This document shows positions 50,303-55,059 of a DNA stretch of 55,059 bases, in pieces. Origin of the DNA: Bacillus siamensis KCTC 13613 (GTDB taxonomy: Bacteria > Bacillota > Bacilli > Bacillales > Bacillaceae); contig NZ_AJVF01000014.1 in assembly GCF_000262045.1 (NCBI RefSeq), positions 1-55,059 of the forward strand. The letters run 5' to 3'. The notes under the pieces were generated by a model that was given only the letters and a program-made list of their open reading frames with translations, was not told the origin of the DNA and did no database searches. Both the position numbers and the translations under genes were made by a program. Every line of letters starts with the position of its first letter. Position 1 is the first letter of the stretch.

Positions 50303-51140
50303 ACAGCCTAAACTGATTCATACAAAAAAAGGCGCTTTATCCTATAAGGAGAAGACACTCGTTATGGGAATTTTAAATGTAACGCCAGACTCCTTCTCTG
50401 ACGGCGGAAAATACGACAGTACGGAAAGAGCGCTTCTGCATGCGGCGAAGATGGCTGAAGAAGGGGCGCATATCATAGATATCGGCGGCGAATCGACAAG
50501 GCCCGGCGCATCACTCGTGTCGGCTGATGAAGAACTGTCACGTGTAATCCCCGCTATAGAACGGATCACAAGCGAACTGGACGTTCCGATTTCAATTGAT
50601 ACGTACAAAGCGTCCGTGGCAGACGAAGCGGTGAAAGCGGGCGCCTCTATCATCAATGATATCTGGGGGGCGAAAGGTGACCCTGACATGGCGCCGGTAG
50701 CAGCCAAACACGGAGTTCCGATTATCTTAATGCATAATCGAAAAGAAAGAAATTATAACGATCTTATTCCTGATATGCTTGCAGACTTAATGGAAAGCGT
50801 AAAAATTGCCGCGGACGCCGGCGTTTCAGATGAAAATATGATTCTGGATCCGGGGATCGGCTTTGCGAAAAACTATGAGGACAATCTGGCTGTCATGAAC
50901 AAGCTGGAAGTGTTCAGCGGGTTAGGTTATCCGCTGCTCCTGGCGACATCAAGAAAAAGATTCATCGGCCATGTGCTTGACCTCCCTCCTGAGGAACGTG
51001 CCGAGGGGACAGGGGCGACAGTATGCCTTGGCGTTCAGAAAGGCTGCGACATTGTGAGGGTGCATGATGTCAAAGAGATCGCAAGAATGACTAAGATGAT
51101 GGATGCTATGTTGAACAAAGGAGGCGCGCATTATGGATAA
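50283..51140 (+). CDS. folP: Dihydropteroate synthase
   Basis: FolP (Sul) joins 4-aminobenzoate to the pterin diphosphate and is the target of sulfonamides. The 285-residue TIM-barrel protein has ILNVTPDSFSDGGKY near residue 30, DIGGESTRPGA near residue 68 and SIDTYKASVADEAVKAG near residue 108. AAGGAGGAACAAA precedes the ATG. The folB start lies eight bases before its end. Confidence 0.97.
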   Translation: MAQQTIEQPKLIHTKKGALSYKEKTLVMGILNVTPDSFSDGGKYDSTERALLHAAKMAEEGAHIIDIGGESTRPGASLVSADEELSRVIPAIERITSELDVPISIDTYKASVADEAVKAGASIINDIWGAKGDPDMAPVAAKHGVPIILMHNRKERNYNDLIPDMLADLMESVKIAADAGVSDENMILDPGIGFAKNYEDNLAVMNKLEVFSGLGYPLLLATSRKRFIGHVLDLPPEERAEGTGATVCLGVQKGCDIVRVHDVKEIARMTKMMDAMLNKGGAHYG

Positions 51141-51495
51141 AGTATATGTAGAAGGTATGGAATTTTACGGATATCACGGTGTGTTCGAAGAAGAAAACAA
51201 ACTCGGCCAGCGTTTCAAAGTAGACCTGACTGCCGAACTGGACTTGAGCAAAGCGGGACAAACGGATGACCTTTCTTACACGATTAACTATGCGGAGCTG
51301 TACAGTGTCTGCCGCGGCATCGTTGAGGGCGAACCCGTCAATTTGGTCGAGACGCTTGCGGAGCGGATCGCAGACACCGTTCTTAAGAAATTTGAGCCGG
51401 TGCGGCAATGTACGGTAAAGGTTGTTAAGCCTGATCCGCCGATTCCCGGCCATTATAAATCAGTAGCCATAGAAATGACGAGAAAGAAATCATGA
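51133..51495 (+). CDS. folB: Dihydroneopterin aldolase
   Basis: FolB converts dihydroneopterin to hydroxymethyl-dihydropterin. The 120-residue protein has VEGMEFYGYHGVFEEENKLGQRF at the start, containing the catalytic glutamate, and LVETLAERIADTVL and VVKPDPPIPGHYKSVAIEM later, all typical. AAAGGAGGCGCGCATT stands before the ATG. Overlaps with both neighbours point to coupled translation across the operon. Confidence 0.96.
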   Translation: MDKVYVEGMEFYGYHGVFEEENKLGQRFKVDLTAELDLSKAGQTDDLSYTINYAELYSVCRGIVEGEPVNLVETLAERIADTVLKKFEPVRQCTVKVVKPDPPIPGHYKSVAIEMTRKKS

Positions 51496-51995
51496 ACAAC
51501 ACGGCATATATCGGTCTCGGGTCCAACATGGGCGACCGTGAACGTTACTTGCGGCGCGCAGTGGCCATGCTCAGCCGGCATGATGGCGTGACGGTGTCAA
51601 AGGTATCCTCCATATATGAAACAGATCCCGTGGGTTACGAAGATCAAGATCAGTTTCTCAATATGGCCGTTGAAGTGAAGACGTCATTGACTCCTTTCGA
51701 ACTTCTTGACGTGACGCAGAGCATTGAAGCTGAATTAGGCAGAACGAGAGAAATCCGCTGGGGGCCGCGAACGGCAGACCTTGACATTTTGCTGTATAAT
51801 CGTGAAAATATTGAAACAGAGCGGCTGGTTGTTCCGCATCCGAGAATGTACGAGCGCTTATTTGTCCTTGCGCCGTTAAAAGAAATTTGTCCGCATGCGG
51901 ATCATATCACGATAAGCGATGAAACAAACCAAGAAGGTGTAAGCGTATGGAAGCAGAAATCTGGGGTAGACGAATTCGTGCATTCAGAAAGCTGA
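51492..51995 (+). CDS. folK: Hydroxymethyl-dihydropterin pyrophosphokinase
   Basis: FolK transfers pyrophosphate from ATP to the pterin made by FolB, giving the FolP substrate. The 167-residue protein has YIGLGSNMGDRERYL at residues 5-19, YETDPVGYEDQDQFLNMA and GRTREIRWGPRTADLDILLY, which bind ATP and metal. It overlaps folB by four bases. The yazB gene starts inside its last 49 bases. Confidence 0.96.
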   Translation: MNNTAYIGLGSNMGDRERYLRRAVAMLSRHDGVTVSKVSSIYETDPVGYEDQDQFLNMAVEVKTSLTPFELLDVTQSIEAELGRTREIRWGPRTADLDILLYNRENIETERLVVPHPRMYERLFVLAPLKEICPHADHITISDETNQEGVSVWKQKSGVDEFVHSES

Positions 51996-52174
51996 AGGGG
52001 TATACTCAAGAAGGGTTTGCAAAAGCGATAGGTATTTCAGTTTCCATTCTCGGCGAGATTGAACGCGGAAACCGTTTGCCGTCAGCTTCGATCATTCGTG
52101 ACGCTGCTGATGCTTTAAATATAAGCGCGGAGGAATTGGCTCCGCCTGAAAATGCAGGAAAGGAGGACGAATAG
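51947..52174 (+). CDS. yazB: YazB, small XRE-family helix-turn-helix protein
   Basis: The 75-residue protein is a single XRE/Cro-type helix-turn-helix (about 5-62: RIRAFRKLKGYTQEGFAKAIGISVSILGEIERGNRLPSASIIRDAADAL). It probably binds DNA. No target is known to me. AAGAAGGTGTAAGCGT precedes the ATG inside folK, and its stop overlaps the dusB GTG, so it is translated as part of the folate operon. It could be an autoregulator of that operon; that is only a guess. Confidence 0.87.
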   Translation: MEAEIWGRRIRAFRKLKGYTQEGFAKAIGISVSILGEIERGNRLPSASIIRDAADALNISAEELAPPENAGKEDE

Positions 52175-53175
52175 TGTTTAAAATCGGTGATATTGAATTA
52201 AAAAACAGAGTAGTTCTTGCTCCGATGGCCGGAGTCTGCAACGCCGCATTCCGTCTTACCGTTAAAGAATTCGGAGCGGGACTCGTATGTGCGGAAATGG
52301 TCAGTGACAAAGCCATTCTGTACAACAACGCGAAAACAATGGGAATGCTCTACATCGAGGAGAGAGAAAAACCTCTCAGCCTGCAGATTTTCGGAGGGAA
52401 GAAAGAAACCCTTGTAGAAGCGGCTAAGTTTGTCGATCAAAATACGACGGCTGATATTATTGATATTAACATGGGATGCCCTGTGCCGAAGATTACAAAA
52501 TGCGACGCGGGAGCAAAATGGCTTCTCGATCCGAATAAAATTTATGAAATGGTATCCGCAGTAGTAGATGCTGTTGATAAGCCCGTCACGGTGAAGATGA
52601 GAATGGGCTGGGATGAAGATCACATTTATGCCGTGAAAAACGCCCAGGCTGTTGAGCGCGCCGGCGGAAAAGCTGTTGCGATGCACGGACGCACAAGAGT
52701 GCAAATGTATGAAGGCACTGCGAACTGGGATATCATTAAAGAAGTAAAGCAATCCGTCTCTATTCCTGTTATCGGAAACGGGGATGTCAAAACGCCTCAG
52801 GACGCGAAACGCATGCTCGAGGAAACCGGTGTTGACGGCGTCATGATCGGCCGTGCCGCACTCGGCAACCCGTGGATGATTTACCGTACGGTTCAGTACC
52901 TTGAAACCGGTGAGTTAAAAGACGAACCGAAAGTCCGTGAAAAAATGTCAGTATGCAAACTGCACCTTGACCGCCTGATTAACTTAAAAGGTGAAAAGGT
53001 AGCGGTAAGAGAAATGAGAAAGCACGCTGCATGGTATTTGAAAGGCGTAAAAGGCAATGCGAATGTTCGCAATGAAATCAATCAATGTGAGACAAGAGAA
53101 GAGTTTGTACAACTTTTAGATGCATTTACGGTTGAAGTTGAGACGAAAGAACTTCAAAACGCAAAAGTAGGATAA
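52174..53175 (+). CDS. dusB: tRNA-dihydrouridine synthase DusB (YacF)
   Basis: DusB reduces uridines in tRNA to dihydrouridine using FMN and NADPH. The 333-residue TIM-barrel protein has VVLAPMAGVCNAAFR at the start, DINMGCPVPKITKCDAGAKWL with the catalytic cysteine near residue 109, MRMGWDE near residue 147, and VMIGRAALGNPWM near residue 228. It starts on GTG at 52174 sharing a base with the yazB stop; GGAGGACGAATA is the ribosome site. Last gene of the folate operon. Confidence 0.95.
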   Translation: MFKIGDIELKNRVVLAPMAGVCNAAFRLTVKEFGAGLVCAEMVSDKAILYNNAKTMGMLYIEEREKPLSLQIFGGKKETLVEAAKFVDQNTTADIIDINMGCPVPKITKCDAGAKWLLDPNKIYEMVSAVVDAVDKPVTVKMRMGWDEDHIYAVKNAQAVERAGGKAVAMHGRTRVQMYEGTANWDIIKEVKQSVSIPVIGNGDVKTPQDAKRMLEETGVDGVMIGRAALGNPWMIYRTVQYLETGELKDEPKVREKMSVCKLHLDRLINLKGEKVAVREMRKHAAWYLKGVKGNANVRNEINQCETREEFVQLLDAFTVEVETKELQNAKVG

Positions 53176-53197
53176 TACTCACCTCTATTTGCTGCTC

Positions 53198-53224
53198 ACT
53201 GCTAGTTTTGTGCTGGCAGTTTTT
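53198..53224 (+). terminator. Terminator after dusB
   Basis: ACTGCTAG / CTGGCAGT (one G-T pair) with a 7-base loop and T run. Confidence 0.8.
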
Positions 53225-53239
53225 CTGCTTTTTTCATGA

Positions 53240-54766
<1,527 letters not shown>

Positions 54767-54777
54767 TAAAAGGGAAG

Positions 54778-54813
54778 GCGCCGTTTCTGCATATCGCAGT
54801 ACGGCGCTTTTTT
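54778..54813 (+). terminator. Terminator after lysS
   Basis: GCGCCGT / ACGGCGC outer stem and CTGC / GCAG inner stem, then six T. Confidence 0.93.
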
Positions 54814-54861
54814 AGAAACAAGCCGTTCATAAAGCTTTTTTGATTTTCTTTTAAAAAACTA

Positions 54862-54890
54862 TTGCACTATTATTTGTGAGGTGGTATATT
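54862..54890 (+). promoter_or_regulatory. rRNA operon promoter P1
   Basis: TTGCAC at 54862-54867, 17 bases, TATATT at 54885-54890. It is the upstream of two tandem promoters, as in Bacillus rRNA operons. Confidence 0.82.
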
Positions 54891-54945
54891 ATTATTCGTT
54901 GCCGCTAAACAAGGCGCTGACGAAAAAAAGAAATTTAAAAAGTTA

Positions 54946-54974
54946 TTGACTTCAAGAGATTGATAAGATATAAT
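54946..54974 (+). promoter_or_regulatory. rRNA operon promoter P2
   Basis: TTGACT at 54946-54951, 17 bases, TATAAT at 54969-54974. Strong tandem partner of P1. Confidence 0.9.
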
Positions 54975-55002
54975 AATAAAGTCGCTTGAACGAAAGACAA
55001 AA

Positions 55003-55017
55003 TGATCTTTGAAAACT
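55003..55017 (+). promoter_or_regulatory. boxA antitermination element of the rRNA leader
   Basis: TGATCTTTGAAAACT matches the Bacillus rRNA boxA bound by NusB-NusE. It confirms that the window ends inside the leader of an rRNA operon, before the 16S gene. Confidence 0.88.
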
Positions 55018-55059
55018 AAACAAGACAAAACGTACCTGTTAATTCAAAGTTTTAAATAA

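Overview
This window is a stretch of core chromosome from a spore-forming Bacillus of the B. subtilis group. The gene order (csfB-xpaC-yaaN-yaaO-tmk ... lysS) matches what I remember of the origin-proximal region of B. subtilis. Many proteins are close to, but not identical with, the B. subtilis 168 versions I recall, so a relative such as the B. amyloliquefaciens/velezensis clade is the best guess. That species assignment is inference and was not tested by any search. I count 59 protein genes, two tRNA genes and the 3' end of a 5S rRNA gene. All but abrB lie on the + strand, as expected close to the replication origin on a leading-strand arm.

Layout. The window opens in the 3' half of a 5S rRNA (1-60) and closes in the promoter and leader of the next rRNA operon (54862-55059), so the block is bracketed by two rRNA operons in the same direction. 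Region 1 (0.2-9.5 kb) holds the anti-sigma factor gene csfB, the xpaC/yaaN pair, yaaO, tmk, the c-di-AMP receptor darA, yaaR, holB, ricT, yabA and three RNA-modification or nuclease-fold genes (trmN6, yazA, rsmI). Region 2 (9.5-12.3 kb) has abrB pointing backwards with its Spo0A boxes, a 489-base control region, and metS. Region 3 (12.3-20.3 kb) holds tatD, yabE with its antisense promoter, rnmV, ksgA, yabG, veg, sspF, ispE, purR and ridA. Region 4 (20.5-29.3 kb) holds spoVG, glmU, prs, ctc, pth, fin, mfd and spoVT. Region 5 (29.4-34.6 kb) runs from yabM to yabR and includes rqcP, yabP, yabQ and divIC. A Met/Glu tRNA pair follows, then spoIIE-yabS-yabT, tilS-hprT-ftsH, coaX-hslO-yacD-cysK, and the folate operon pabB-pabA-pabC-folP-folB-folK-yazB-dusB, then lysS.

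How the genes work together. Housekeeping information processing (metS, lysS, tilS, ksgA, rsmI, rnmV, pth, rqcP, holB, mfd) is interleaved with sporulation control. Promoter-like sequences for sigma-A, B, E, F, G, H and K and for an ECF sigma factor can all be read directly. Two small zinc-finger anti-sigma factors (CsfB and Fin), the phosphatase SpoIIE, two AbrB-fold regulators (AbrB and SpoVT) and Spo0A boxes make this an unusually dense sporulation-control segment. Metabolic genes cover nucleotides (tmk, prs, hprT, purR), folate, cysteine, CoA, cell-wall precursor (glmU) and isoprenoids (ispE).

I found no prophage, insertion sequence, CRISPR array, toxin-antitoxin pair or defence island, and I do not see a wholly new system. 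The observations most worth checking are regulatory: a parS-like site after metS; a conserved ECF antisense promoter behind yabE; a perfect consensus promoter whose strong ribosome site points at an ATC codon in yabE; a PurBox pair over the purR promoter; a possible attenuator before metS; a folded yabG leader; and the uncharacterised XRE-type gene yazB in the folate operon.
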